DNA from: an uncultured Phycisphaerales bacterium
GTDB lineage: Bacteria > Planctomycetota > Phycisphaerae > Tepidisphaerales > Tepidisphaeraceae
Direction: 5' to 3'
Length of the DNA stretch: 64,000 nucleotides
Assembly: GCA_903871935.1 (NCBI GenBank)
Contig: CAIQIQ010000095.1
Coordinates: forward strand, 62,001-126,000
Positions 50,032 to 58,206 of this stretch are shown piece by piece. The position numbers were made by a program, and so were the translations under genes. Under the pieces are notes generated by a model. It saw nothing but the letters and a program-made list of their open reading frames with translations, was not told the origin of the DNA and did no database searches. The first letter of the stretch is position 1. Each line of letters begins with the position of its first letter.

Positions 50032-51255
50032 TCAAACGCGATAATACCGTTTCGGATTGTCCCACAGCCACTGCCTGAGGACATCGATCGAGGCGTCGAA
50101 GTCGATCATCCCCCGTCGAATTCGAGCCGCAAACACCTTGGCAAAGCTCTCGCGCATGATCTGCAGATGCCCCCACACCAACTGCGGCATCCATTGATAG
50201 TCACCGCCGAAGCCGATGACCTTGTTCACCGGCACGAAGTCGAGCCACTCCTGCAGGCCGGCCTCAAACATGTGCTGGCTGGTCAACGCCGCCCCGTTGA
50301 GGTTCACGATGACATTGGGCAGGTGCTTGGCGATGTTGCCGGTCTCGCGGGTCAGAGGGATGCCCATGTGGAAGAGGTCGAACTGAATGTCGCGGTATTC
50401 CTCCATCAGAGCGTAGAAGTTGACGGGATGAGAGCTAAGGTCGGCGTAGGTGCCGGCGTGGGCCGCGACGATCTTGTCTTTGCCACGTATGGCATCAAGG
50501 CAACGGCGATGGACCCAGGATGCAAGCTGCTGACGCTGAGCTTCAGACGGTATGGCCGGGTTGTCGATGATATGCTGAACGAGCGGCGCAATGCCCTGCG
50601 GCAACGGCGGAACCGGCTGGACAACAGTCTTGAACCCCACGCACCCGGCCGCCACCGCCCGCTCCACGTACTCGGCCAGCGCTTCCTCTAACTGGGCAAC
50701 GCTGCGGATCGTCCGGCCCATCTTCTGCTCAAACTCGCGAAGCTGCTTCTGACACACGATCTGCGGAATGTTGACGATTACACGCATAAAGTCGTGATCG
50801 TACCCCTCCCAGGTCTTGCCATTGGAGATGACCTTCCCGATCCCGCACTTGCGAACCAGCGCTTCCTTGTAGAAGCCCGCGCGCTGCTGTCGCCGCACCT
50901 CGCGATCGAGATGTTCGATGGTCTGCTCATTCAGGTCGGTGACGCCGAACCACTCCTTCAGACCCAGAAGCATGATGCGGGCGAACTGGCCGTGCTTCAC
51001 GGCCGGCCAGAAGGGTTTGAGTTTCTCCCACTTCTCACGCGGCGACAGTCCTTCGGAATAGGGGAAGTAGACGCCCCCCTCAAATCCCGCGGCCACCATG
51101 TCGTTGATCACATACTGCAGCAGCCACGCCCAGTCCATTGGTGCTTTGATGAACTCGGCTTCCGGCCGCAGGTGCTCATGTGCATCGATGATCGTCATCT
51201 TCGAGAGTTCATCGAAGATTCGCTGTTCCATCTCGTCGTGCAGGTGGATATCCAT
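50032..51255 (-). CDS. amidohydrolase related to glucuronate isomerase
   Basis: The 407-residue TIM-barrel protein has IIDAHEHLRPE near residues 22-32, which supplies the HxH metal pair. KIVAAHAGTYADLSSH lies near residue 263, FDLFHMGIPLTRETG near residue 293, and VIGFGGDYQWMP near residue 345 at the position of the last metal aspartate. The layout resembles uronate isomerases and related amidohydrolases rather than dihydroorotase types. Together with the URO-D-type partner and ManD elsewhere this suggests sugar-acid metabolism, as inference. No strong ribosome binding site is visible. Confidence 0.72.
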   Translation of the reverse strand: MDIHLHDEMEQRIFDELSKMTIIDAHEHLRPEAEFIKAPMDWAWLLQYVINDMVAAGFEGGVYFPYSEGLSPREKWEKLKPFWPAVKHGQFARIMLLGLKEWFGVTDLNEQTIEHLDREVRRQQRAGFYKEALVRKCGIGKVISNGKTWEGYDHDFMRVIVNIPQIVCQKQLREFEQKMGRTIRSVAQLEEALAEYVERAVAAGCVGFKTVVQPVPPLPQGIAPLVQHIIDNPAIPSEAQRQQLASWVHRRCLDAIRGKDKIVAAHAGTYADLSSHPVNFYALMEEYRDIQFDLFHMGIPLTRETGNIAKHLPNVIVNLNGAALTSQHMFEAGLQEWLDFVPVNKVIGFGGDYQWMPQLVWGHLQIMRESFAKVFAARIRRGMIDFDASIDVLRQWLWDNPKRYYRV

Positions 51256-51289
51256 AGCCTATCCACGTTACCGCGACGGGGCGGAAACG

Positions 51290-51303
51290 CTAGGCTCTGT
51301 CTG
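51290..51303 (+). repeat. dispersed motif CTAGGCTCTGTCTG
   Basis: A copy of the CTAGGCYCTGTCTG motif in the divergent gap between the amidohydrolase and the first jelly-roll gene. Confidence 0.4.
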
Positions 51304-51478
51304 CATGCGCCTCTCACCATCGCAAACCTCGATCTTCTGGCGGTTTTGTCGCGGCACGCGCCCCCGACAGAACCGTGAACATTGCCGGCGGCGATGGTCA
51401 ACGAGCGGAGATCCGGCCGGTATTCATCAATGATGCGGTACCCCCTCGAAACGGGCGTCCATGAAGGGATGGCTTGTT

Positions 51479-52420
51479 ATGCAGGCGAGAATCCTTGTTG
51501 TAGCCATGGCCATCGCGGTATTCGCCTTGGCCGCGACGGCGGCCGAGATTCCGAGTTCCGCCGACTCGACACAGCTTCCAGGAGGTCAGACGGGCCTTGC
51601 CGCCCGCTACCCGGGTGACGTGGGGATCGGAAAGGATCCGGCCGTGCTGATGGCCGAGGATTTCGAGATGTCCCCGCCGGTCGTCCAGTGGATGAAGCCC
51701 GGCGGGTGGTTCGAGCCGACGTTCGGTCCCGGCCTGGGCATGGAACTTACCGACCACGTTCCCGCCGCGGGAGGCAAGCGCTGCTTGCAGTTCAACCTCA
51801 GGCAGGGAAAGCAGGGCTCCGGCTCGATGTTCTACCTCTTCAAGCCGAGCGACACCGTCTACATGCGTTACTACCGGATGTTCGAGAAGGACTGGCAATG
51901 GCCCAAGGGCTACGGCCCGCACGACGCCATGATCTTCGGCGGCAAGTGGACGGCGCCTACCAAGAACGACTTCTCCATCTATGCCGACTTCTGGATGAGC
52001 GCCGACACGGTGGTGCGAGTGGCCACCGCGAATCAGAAACTGGGCTACGACGGCTGGGGTGCCTACCTGCGCCAGAAGTACGGGCCAAGCCCCGTCGGGG
52101 CGCAGGCATTCCCCTGGAACCGCTCCAAGCCTGAGAAGATCGAGCCGATGAAGTGGCACTGCGTGGAAGTGATGGTCAAGCTTTCCACGCCGGGCAAAGA
52201 CGACGGCATTGTGAAGCTGTGGGTGAATGGCAAGCTGGTCAGCGAGTATACGGATGTGCCGCTGCGCGATGCCGGCCACCCCGATCTACTGATGAACATG
52301 TTTTTCCTTGGGCCCTATTTCCATCCCGGCTCGGGCAAGGACCAGACGCACTGGGCCGACCAGATCGTGGTCGCCACATCCTACATCGGCCCAATTGCCG
52401 GCGGGCTTGGCCGAAATTGA
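51479..52420 (+). CDS. secreted polysaccharide-lyase-like jelly-roll protein, short paralogue
   Basis: The 313-residue protein has a signal peptide (MQARILVVAMAIAVFALAAT). Next come a shared linker with AARYPGDVGIGKDPAVLMAE and a concanavalin-like jelly roll with VYMRYYRMFEKDWQWPKG, HDAMIFGGKW, WHCVEVMVKLSTPGKDDG and WVNGKLVSEY. This pattern resembles PL14/PL20-like lyase folds, but catalytic residues cannot be assigned. The start at 51479 is supported by the matching GAAGGGATGG leader also seen before the downstream paralogue. An ATG at 51461 is less likely. Confidence 0.68.
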   Translation: MQARILVVAMAIAVFALAATAAEIPSSADSTQLPGGQTGLAARYPGDVGIGKDPAVLMAEDFEMSPPVVQWMKPGGWFEPTFGPGLGMELTDHVPAAGGKRCLQFNLRQGKQGSGSMFYLFKPSDTVYMRYYRMFEKDWQWPKGYGPHDAMIFGGKWTAPTKNDFSIYADFWMSADTVVRVATANQKLGYDGWGAYLRQKYGPSPVGAQAFPWNRSKPEKIEPMKWHCVEVMVKLSTPGKDDGIVKLWVNGKLVSEYTDVPLRDAGHPDLLMNMFFLGPYFHPGSGKDQTHWADQIVVATSYIGPIAGGLGRN

Positions 52421-52532
52421 GGCCAGACGTGATACGGAGCGTGAATAGTACAACCGTGGTCTCATCGAGAGATCTCGGCTGAAGATGCATCTGCCCCCGT
52501 CGAAAAGGTCGTTTGTGAAAGGACAGGCTGTT

Positions 52533-53978
52533 ATGCAAATCAGATTGCTTGTTGCCGTCATAAGCGTCGCGGTGTTCATCCCAATGGCGGCGGCCGAGGT
52601 AACGGCTTCCGCCGACTCGACACAGCGTCCGGAAACGCAAACGGGCCTTGCCGCCAAATACCCTGGCGACCAGGGCATCGAGAAAGACCCCAGCGTTCTC
52701 TTCGCCGAAGGCTTTGAGGGCAAGGATCTTCCCATCGCCGCATACGGCAAGCCGGGCGGATTCTACGACCTGCAAGGCGTCCCCAAGCTGATGTACAGCA
52801 CCGACAAGGAGGCGGTAGTCGGCAAGCAAAGCCTGGAACTGTTCCATCCCCAGAACGTGATCAGCCCGCAGTGGTTCCATCGCAGCTTCCCCGGGCAAGA
52901 CACCGTCTACGTTCGCTTCTATCGCAAGTTTGAGAAGGACTGGGTCTGGCCCATCCTCGGGCAGCACGATACTTACCTCTTCGCCGGCAAGTACAACAGT
53001 CCCGCCGCCAGCGACCTGACGTTCTATCTGGACGTCTCCGGGGTCCAGCAGAAGTGGCATTCCCCGCCCACAGCAGACCGGCGGCCCACCAGGAACGCCG
53101 TGGTGGACGGAGTGTTCAACATGCAGCCGCTGCCGGTGCTCAAAGCATCCTACCAGGGGCCGGATCTGGAGTTCGGCATCGGCAGCCCGATCATCAGCCA
53201 CGTGGGCTGGGACAATTACTACCCCCTGCCGTACAACAGGTCTCCCGGCCCGGTGCTGCAGGGCGGGCGCTGGTACTGCATCGAATACATGGGCAAACTG
53301 AACTCTCCCGGCAAACGCGACGGGCAGGCCCGCGTGTGGATTGACGGGAAACTCATCACAGAGATGGGCGCCTTCGCCCTCAAGAAGGACCAGTGGACCG
53401 ACGTCACGCTCATGGCCAAGGACCTGCGCATCGGCTACGGCACTGAGCCTGGCGACAGCCTGGCGGGAAACCCGCTCAACAACCTGAAGATGGTCTTCAA
53501 CGGCAAGGAGACCGACCGGTTCCTGATCGACGACTTCTCGGTGAGCACGGGTGGCAAGACGGTCTACCAGGAGCAGTTCGAAGGTGGCCCGGGCAAGTTC
53601 ACCGATGGCGAAGCGGCCGGCGGCGGCTTCGGCGACTCCAAGGCGTTGTCGTTCGGTCCCAAGGGCTTCGGGATTGATGGTGCCTTCTCCATTCCCGTGG
53701 ACGATTCGACAACCCTCCGCTTCAAGCTCAAGCCGCTCTGCGATGTGGACAAAGTTACGCTCGTGGCCTGGAGCGAGAAACTGAACGCGAACTGCCAATA
53801 CGACCTGTGCGGGCTGATGCTCAGAGATGCCCAGCACAGCGACATCCAGTGGAACCGATGGATGCTTGGACCGCGCTACGGCGGCAAGGCCTATAAGGAG
53901 GGCCCCCCGCGGGACCAGAAGAGCTGGATCGACGGCCTTGTGGTGGCCACCCGCTACGTGGGCCTGGTGGCCCACTGA
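52533..53978 (+). CDS. secreted jelly-roll paralogue with inserted domain
   Basis: The 481-residue protein has a signal peptide (MQIRLLVAVISVAVFIPMAA) and the same first part as its upstream neighbour: AAKYPGDQGIEKDPSVLFAE, VYVRFYRKFEKDWVWPIL, WYCIEYMGKLNSPGKRDG, WIDGKLITE. Between that last strand and the shared ending (SWIDGLVVATRYVGLVA) it carries an extra stretch of roughly 130-150 residues. This stretch contains FLIDDFSVSTGGKTVYQEQF and a beta-rich segment like a carbohydrate-binding module. It is a tandem paralogue 112 bases downstream with a parallel leader, GAAAGGACAGG. Confidence 0.7.
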   Translation: MQIRLLVAVISVAVFIPMAAAEVTASADSTQRPETQTGLAAKYPGDQGIEKDPSVLFAEGFEGKDLPIAAYGKPGGFYDLQGVPKLMYSTDKEAVVGKQSLELFHPQNVISPQWFHRSFPGQDTVYVRFYRKFEKDWVWPILGQHDTYLFAGKYNSPAASDLTFYLDVSGVQQKWHSPPTADRRPTRNAVVDGVFNMQPLPVLKASYQGPDLEFGIGSPIISHVGWDNYYPLPYNRSPGPVLQGGRWYCIEYMGKLNSPGKRDGQARVWIDGKLITEMGAFALKKDQWTDVTLMAKDLRIGYGTEPGDSLAGNPLNNLKMVFNGKETDRFLIDDFSVSTGGKTVYQEQFEGGPGKFTDGEAAGGGFGDSKALSFGPKGFGIDGAFSIPVDDSTTLRFKLKPLCDVDKVTLVAWSEKLNANCQYDLCGLMLRDAQHSDIQWNRWMLGPRYGGKAYKEGPPRDQKSWIDGLVVATRYVGLVAH

Positions 53979-53993
53979 AGCAACCCGATCATG

Positions 53994-54029
53994 GCTCTGC
54001 CCAATCCGAACTACTCCGGGTTGGATGGG
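53994..54029. repeat. short inverted repeat shared with 47444-47478
   Basis: CCAATCCG and CCGGGTTGG flank a short loop just after the second jelly-roll gene. It could act as a weak terminator, though no T-tract follows. The sequence resembles the block upstream of the sulfatase gene. Confidence 0.35.
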
Positions 54030-54132
54030 AGCCCAGGCATGGCGCTCACATCTCCCCCGTTGACGCCCGGCAGCCCTGCGGCAATGATTACACCAGGACG
54101 CCAGAACATAGCCCAAAGGACAACCACCCAAG

Positions 54133-54711
54133 ATGGCTTGGATCGCTGAAGATCGTCGCGCTGTCAGTGCAAAGAGCTCGGACCAGCCCCTGCTGACCGA
54201 CGCTATGAAGAAGCACCTGGAGGAGAAGTACTTCCCCCGTTACCCCACCCGGCGGGCGGTGGTCCTGCCCGCCCTGCACTATATCCAGCATACCTACAAC
54301 TACCTCCCCGCCCAGGCGCTGGAGGAACTGGCGTTGTTCCTTCAGATCGCCCCCTCGGAAGTCCTCGACACCGCCTCCTTCTACGAGGAATATTGGCTCA
54401 AGCCCAAAGGTAAGTACCTCGTGTCGGTGTGCCGCTCGCTTTCATGCGAGGTCTGCGGTTCAAAGGAACTGGAGGCCCACCTGAAACGGAAGCTCGGGAT
54501 TGAGTTGGGACAGACCACTGGCGATGGCCGGTTCACCCTGGTCGAGGTTGAATGCCTCGGCGCCTGCGGCACCGCGCCTGTCGCCATGGTCAACGATGTC
54601 TTGCATGAGAACCTCACCGTCGATCAACTCGACCAGGTGCTCAACTCGCTCCCGGCCGATCCGCACGACTACAAGGACCCAACCGTGAATTGGGAGCTTG
54701 ACGAGCACTAG
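54133..54711 (+). CDS. nuoE: NADH-quinone oxidoreductase subunit E (thioredoxin-like 2Fe-2S)
   Basis: The 192-residue NuoE-type protein has a helical N-terminal part (ALHYIQHTYNYLPAQALEEL) and a thioredoxin-like 2Fe-2S domain. The four ligands are Cys100 and Cys105 (CRSLSC) and Cys141 and Cys145 (CLGAC), at canonical spacing. It normally sits in complex I or in NuoEF-type hydrogenase or formate dehydrogenase modules. No other nuo gene is in this window, so it is separated from the rest of the complex. Confidence 0.9.
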   Translation: MAWIAEDRRAVSAKSSDQPLLTDAMKKHLEEKYFPRYPTRRAVVLPALHYIQHTYNYLPAQALEELALFLQIAPSEVLDTASFYEEYWLKPKGKYLVSVCRSLSCEVCGSKELEAHLKRKLGIELGQTTGDGRFTLVEVECLGACGTAPVAMVNDVLHENLTVDQLDQVLNSLPADPHDYKDPTVNWELDEH

Positions 54712-54736
54712 AGCCATCTGAACGCCCTGAGCATCT

Positions 54737-55333
54737 ATGACCAGGAAAGTCTACCTGATAATCGGCATCGGCGTGCTGGCCGTGGTTGGCCTGTTGTGGT
54801 TTGCATTCGGATCCGCCAAGCTCCGGCAGTACGAAGTCATCTCCGACGAGGTCTTTTATCGCGCAGCAGTCTCCAGTCTGGATGAGTTCGTCGATGTCGA
54901 GGCCAAGGTTTCACCTGCATATGTGATGATCGGTATGCATGAACATGAGCAGGAGGTCGAGCCTTGGGCCAGCATCATCGGCTACGCCGGGCGCAACCAG
55001 ATTCCCGTCGCGCAAGTTGCCATCTCCTCTGACGGTACGCTTCCCAATAGCCAGGTCGACATGGTGCTCCCACGTCTCACATCCGGCAAACGGTTCCCAG
55101 TCCTGTTTATCAGCGCTGATGGCGCGTACGGCGGCATGGTCGCCGCCGCCTATCGCCTCAACGTAGAGAAGATGCCCCTCGACGAGGTGGAAAAACTCGC
55201 AGCGCTGCCGGACGCCCCGGCCGATACCACCCGCCGCATCCGCGAATTTGCACGCGCCTATGGCAAGACACATAGCGCCGACAGCAACTCAACGCCCACC
55301 ACTGCGCCGGCGACGAACGCCGCCACCAACTGA
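54737..55333 (+). CDS. membrane-anchored dual-specificity-phosphatase-like protein lacking the catalytic loop
   Basis: The 198-residue protein has one N-terminal transmembrane helix (residues 5-25). The domain layout resembles tyrosine/dual-specificity phosphatases: VISDEVFYRAAVSSLDEF at the start, then FPVLFISADGAYGGMVAAAY where active enzymes have HCxxGxxR. The catalytic Cys and Arg are absent (ISADGAYGG), so it is probably a pseudophosphatase or binder. The tail is Thr/Pro/Ala-rich. It follows nuoE by 25 bases. The family call is by pattern only. Confidence 0.55.
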   Translation: MTRKVYLIIGIGVLAVVGLLWFAFGSAKLRQYEVISDEVFYRAAVSSLDEFVDVEAKVSPAYVMIGMHEHEQEVEPWASIIGYAGRNQIPVAQVAISSDGTLPNSQVDMVLPRLTSGKRFPVLFISADGAYGGMVAAAYRLNVEKMPLDEVEKLAALPDAPADTTRRIREFARAYGKTHSADSNSTPTTAPATNAATN

Positions 55334-55351
55334 CCTGCCATGGCCTTGGTC

Positions 55352-55768
55352 CTACGCGATCAGCGCATCCGCCTCAATCTCGATCAGCGCCGCATCGTCG
55401 ATCAGCCGCGGCACTTCGACGATCGTCGTCGCCGGGCGAATCTCGCCGAAGACCTCGCCATGGGCTTTGGCCACTTCCTGCCACTTGCTCACATCGGTGA
55501 CATACATGCGCGTCCGGATCACCTGCTGCATCTTCCCGCCCAGCGCCTCAATGGCCGCCTGGATGATCTGCAGCGACCGCCGCGCCTGTGCCTCGACCGA
55601 AGGCGTGTAGCTGCCATCGGCATTCACCCCAACGCACCCGGTTACCGCTATGACATTCCCACTTCGTACCGCCCGACTATAGCCCAGGATCGGCTCCCAC
55701 TTGCTGCCCGATGAAGCACACTTGCGTCCAAACCGATCCTGCACGGTAATCTTGATATCGCTCGCCAT
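55352..55768 (-). CDS. RidA family (YjgF/YER057c/UK114) protein
   Basis: The 138-residue protein has the RidA core: GYSRAVRSGNVIAVTGCVG near residues 27-45, QARRSLQIIQAAIEALGG, and RTRMYVTDVSKWQEVAKAHG followed by RPATTIVEVPRL. The latter has the Arg that contacts the substrate acid and ends in the usual IEIEADAL. RidA-type enzymes hydrolyse reactive enamines/imines; subgroups differ in activity. AGGAAGAG lies seven bases before the ATG at 55768. Confidence 0.88.
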   Translation of the reverse strand: MASDIKITVQDRFGRKCASSGSKWEPILGYSRAVRSGNVIAVTGCVGVNADGSYTPSVEAQARRSLQIIQAAIEALGGKMQQVIRTRMYVTDVSKWQEVAKAHGEVFGEIRPATTIVEVPRLIDDAALIEIEADALIA

Positions 55769-55914
55769 GATCGCTCTCTTCCTGAGGTAAACGCCGCGGA
55801 ATCCTATGCCGATCTCCCATGGCTGGGAAGCGCCCGCCAGTTCCAATCATCCCCGCACGATCGTCACACGCCCCTTCCCCCCCGCGCCTTGGTGCCTTAC
55901 TCTTATCTTCCGTC

Positions 55915-56847
55915 ATGCGAGCCTTCGCCGATGATCGCCATCGCAATCCCCTCGATACCCGCTCCAAAGAGCCGATGGTCAAGGCGTTCCTGCTCTACCT
56001 CGCCTCCGAGCGCGGCCTCTCGCCAAACTCCATCAATGCCTACCGCCGCGACCTTGAAGATGCCGAAGACTATCTCGCCGGCCAGGCCAAATCCCTTGTC
56101 AATGCCGACGACCTCAACTGGCGGATGTACCTGCAGGAGCTGCGCCGCGAAAAGAAAGCCACCCGCACCGTGGCCCGCCGCCTGGCGTGCATCCGTTGTT
56201 TTCTTCAGTTTCTCGAAGCTCAGGGGATCCCAACTCAGGCAATCCGCGACCAACTCGAAGCCCCCAAGCCCGAACGGCCATTGCCGGAAGTGCTCGGCCG
56301 GGAACAGGTCAACCGCCTCATTGGCGCTCCGGACCTCGCCTCGCCCTTATTCGCCCGCGATGTCGCCATCCTGGAAATGCTCTATGCCTGCGGCCTCCGC
56401 GCCAGCGAGCTCTGTGACCTCAAGCTCAGCGACCTCAATCTGCAGGTCGGCGCCATCCGTGTCCTGGGCAAAGGCATGAAAGAGCGCATCGTCCCCATCG
56501 GCCAGGCCGCGACGGAAGCCGTGACGAACTATCTCCAGACAACGCGCACGCAACTTGAGCGAGAGCCCTCGCCCCTGGTTTTCCTCTCCCGAACCGGCAA
56601 ACGCCTCGACCGCGTCAATCTGTGGTATCTCGTCGAACGCCATGCCCGTTCCTGCGGCCTGCTCAATGAGGTTCACCCCCACGTGTTGCGACATTGCTTC
56701 GCCAGCCACCTGCTCTCCGGCGGCGCCGATCTGCGTGTCGTCCAGGAGCTTCTGGGCCACTCCGATATCACCACCACCCAGATCTACACCCACGTCGACC
56801 AGGCCCGCCTTAAGGCGTTGCACAAGAAGTTCCACCCCCGTGGCTAG
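55915..56847 (+). CDS. xerD: Xer-type tyrosine recombinase
   Basis: The 310-residue site-specific recombinase fits XerC/XerD, which resolve chromosome dimers at dif. The N-terminal SAM-like domain contains LYLASERGLSPNSINAYRRD. Catalytic residues are Arg in CGLRASELCDL, Lys in GKGMKERIVPI, His/Arg in HPHVLRH, the second His in LLGHSDITTTQ and Tyr in IYTHV. I chose the ATG at 55915 because a TATCTT element lies five bases upstream. The ATG at 55975 would give a shorter, also plausible protein. The XerC/XerD label is tentative. Confidence 0.85.
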   Translation: MRAFADDRHRNPLDTRSKEPMVKAFLLYLASERGLSPNSINAYRRDLEDAEDYLAGQAKSLVNADDLNWRMYLQELRREKKATRTVARRLACIRCFLQFLEAQGIPTQAIRDQLEAPKPERPLPEVLGREQVNRLIGAPDLASPLFARDVAILEMLYACGLRASELCDLKLSDLNLQVGAIRVLGKGMKERIVPIGQAATEAVTNYLQTTRTQLEREPSPLVFLSRTGKRLDRVNLWYLVERHARSCGLLNEVHPHVLRHCFASHLLSGGADLRVVQELLGHSDITTTQIYTHVDQARLKALHKKFHPRG

Positions 56848-56857
56848 GCCCTGTCTG
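56844..56857 (+). repeat. dispersed motif CTAGGCCCTGTCTG at the xer stop codon
   Basis: A copy of the CTAGGCYCTGTCTG motif whose TAG is the stop codon of the recombinase gene. The following bases (CCCACAACG) also resemble the hairpin at 27264-27315 on its minus strand. Confidence 0.45.
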
Positions 56858-56934
56858 GACACCCACAACGTGGAGAAAACAACCCCATCCAGTGGCCTGC
56901 CATGCAGATATTGCATCAGGCTCATCATTTTGCC

Positions 56935-56965
56935 TTGACACTTAACCCTCTGCCATTAGGATACT
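56935..56965 (+). promoter_or_regulatory. promoter of the coiled-coil gene
   Basis: A perfect -35 TTGACA (56935-56940) is followed by TAGGATACT. TAGGAT gives a 16-base spacer and GATACT gives 19. The predicted leader runs about 50-55 bases to the TTG start at 57024. Confidence 0.55.
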
Positions 56966-57023
56966 TTCACGTTTGCGTGTCGGTGATGGGTTTTGGAGGA
57001 CGATCTCGTCCAAGGAGCCAGCC

Positions 57024-57890
57024 TTGAGCGCTCTTAGTAAAACGTTTGTTTTGATCCTCGTTGTCTTGTCGCTTCTTTTGTCCTCTGCGGTCTTTGTGTG
57101 GGTGAACAAGACCGAAGATTTCAAGAGTAAGATTGCCAGTGCGACTGAGAGCCTGGCGAAGGAGCGCAAAGCGCGCATGGACGCCTCGGCGGCCGAGCAG
57201 ATCGCCAAGGAAGCTCAGACCAGCGCCATCAAGACCTTCAACGCCCAGGTTGAAGCCCTGCAGACCGCGATCAAAGACCGTGATCAGCAGATCTCGCAGC
57301 GCGATGTGCAGCTTGCCGAGCTTTCCAGCCAGGCGAAGCAGCAGCTCGTGACCCTCACCTCCACCGGCGAAGCCCTCAAGGCTTCCGAGCTCCAGAAGAA
57401 GACTCAGCAGGAGCAGATCACCCAGCTCCGCGATACCGGCGACAAGCTCCTGAAGGAAAAGAGCGACCTGAACCTCGCCCTCTCCGACACAACCAATAAG
57501 CTGGACGTGATGGAGCGTGAGTGGAAGTTCATGAAGGAACAGCTCACCGAAACCCAGAGCACCACCGACCGCCTGATGGGCCAGGTCAAAGACCTTGGCG
57601 GCAACCCTGCGGTTGTCACCCCGGGCCTCAAGGCCGGTGCACCCGCCATCAATGGCGTGGTCCGCGAAGTGAAGACCCTGGACGACAAGCGTCAATGGGC
57701 CACGATCTCGGTTGGCACGGCTGACTCGGTCGCCAAAGGCATGGAATTCAAGGTCATCGACCGCGCCTCCGGCACCTTCCTGGGCATCCTGACCGTTGAT
57801 CGCGTCGAGGCCAATGAATCCATCGGCGTTCTCTCCGGTCCTAAGGCCGCCGACGTCAAGGCCGGCAACGAAGTGCGTACCCAACTGTAA
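57024..57890 (+). CDS. membrane-anchored coiled-coil protein
   Basis: The 288-residue protein has a TTG start with AAGGAG seven bases upstream. One transmembrane helix spans about residues 6-25. A long coiled coil runs to about residue 195 (for example EQIAKEAQTSAIKTFNAQVE, ELQKKTQQEQITQLRDTGDK), and a small C-terminal beta domain follows (INGVVREVKTLDDKRQWATI, GILTVDRVEANESIGVL). Function is unknown; similar proteins occur in Phycisphaerae. A strong promoter precedes it and a 52-residue membrane protein follows, so the two probably work together. Confidence 0.7.
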   Translation: MSALSKTFVLILVVLSLLLSSAVFVWVNKTEDFKSKIASATESLAKERKARMDASAAEQIAKEAQTSAIKTFNAQVEALQTAIKDRDQQISQRDVQLAELSSQAKQQLVTLTSTGEALKASELQKKTQQEQITQLRDTGDKLLKEKSDLNLALSDTTNKLDVMEREWKFMKEQLTETQSTTDRLMGQVKDLGGNPAVVTPGLKAGAPAINGVVREVKTLDDKRQWATISVGTADSVAKGMEFKVIDRASGTFLGILTVDRVEANESIGVLSGPKAADVKAGNEVRTQL

Positions 57891-57916
57891 TTAGCCAGAG
57901 AATAAGGAGTTACGTC

Positions 57917-58075
57917 ATGACCCGTATTCCCGGCAACCGTCCGTTGCCCATCCAGCCCCAAAACGACATGCTCACCGCCATCCTCGGCGCGGCCATCGTC
58001 GTCCAGCTTATCGTCCTTGTCGTCCTGGTCGTCCGCTCCTACTCGATCTTTGAAGGCGGATTGTTTGGCAAGTAA
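57917..58075 (+). CDS. 52-residue membrane protein
   Basis: A small gene with AAGGAG at ideal spacing before the ATG. It encodes [20 protein letters not shown], a single hydrophobic helix ([18 protein letters not shown]) and a short tail, [13 protein letters not shown]. It starts 27 bases after the coiled-coil gene and is followed by a strong terminator, so it is the last gene of a two-gene unit. No family is recognised. Confidence 0.72.
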   Translation: MTRIPGNRPLPIQPQNDMLTAILGAAIVVQLIVLVVLVVRSYSIFEGGLFGK

Positions 58076-58102
58076 GCCATCAGCATCAACCAACTAACCC
58101 TC

Positions 58103-58136
58103 CTGCCCGGGCCACTCGGTCCGGGCAGTTTTGTTT
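58103..58136 (+). terminator. intrinsic terminator after the coiled-coil/small membrane protein unit
   Basis: CTGCCCGG (58103-58110) pairs perfectly with CCGGGCAG (58121-58128) over a 10-base loop and is followed by TTTTGTTT. This is the clearest rho-independent terminator in the window. Confidence 0.85.
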
Positions 58137-58190
58137 CTTGGTTCATGGCTCACGCTTTCGTCTGTGTTCGCCAACCACATCTTTCTGCTT

Positions 58191-58196
58191 TACAAT
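58191..58196 (+). promoter_or_regulatory. -10-like TACAAT ten bases before purB start
   Basis: TACAAT ends ten bases before the ATG at 58207. No ribosome binding site is evident, so the mRNA is probably leaderless or nearly so. Confidence 0.4.
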
Positions 58197-58206
58197 CTTC
58201 CCCGTC

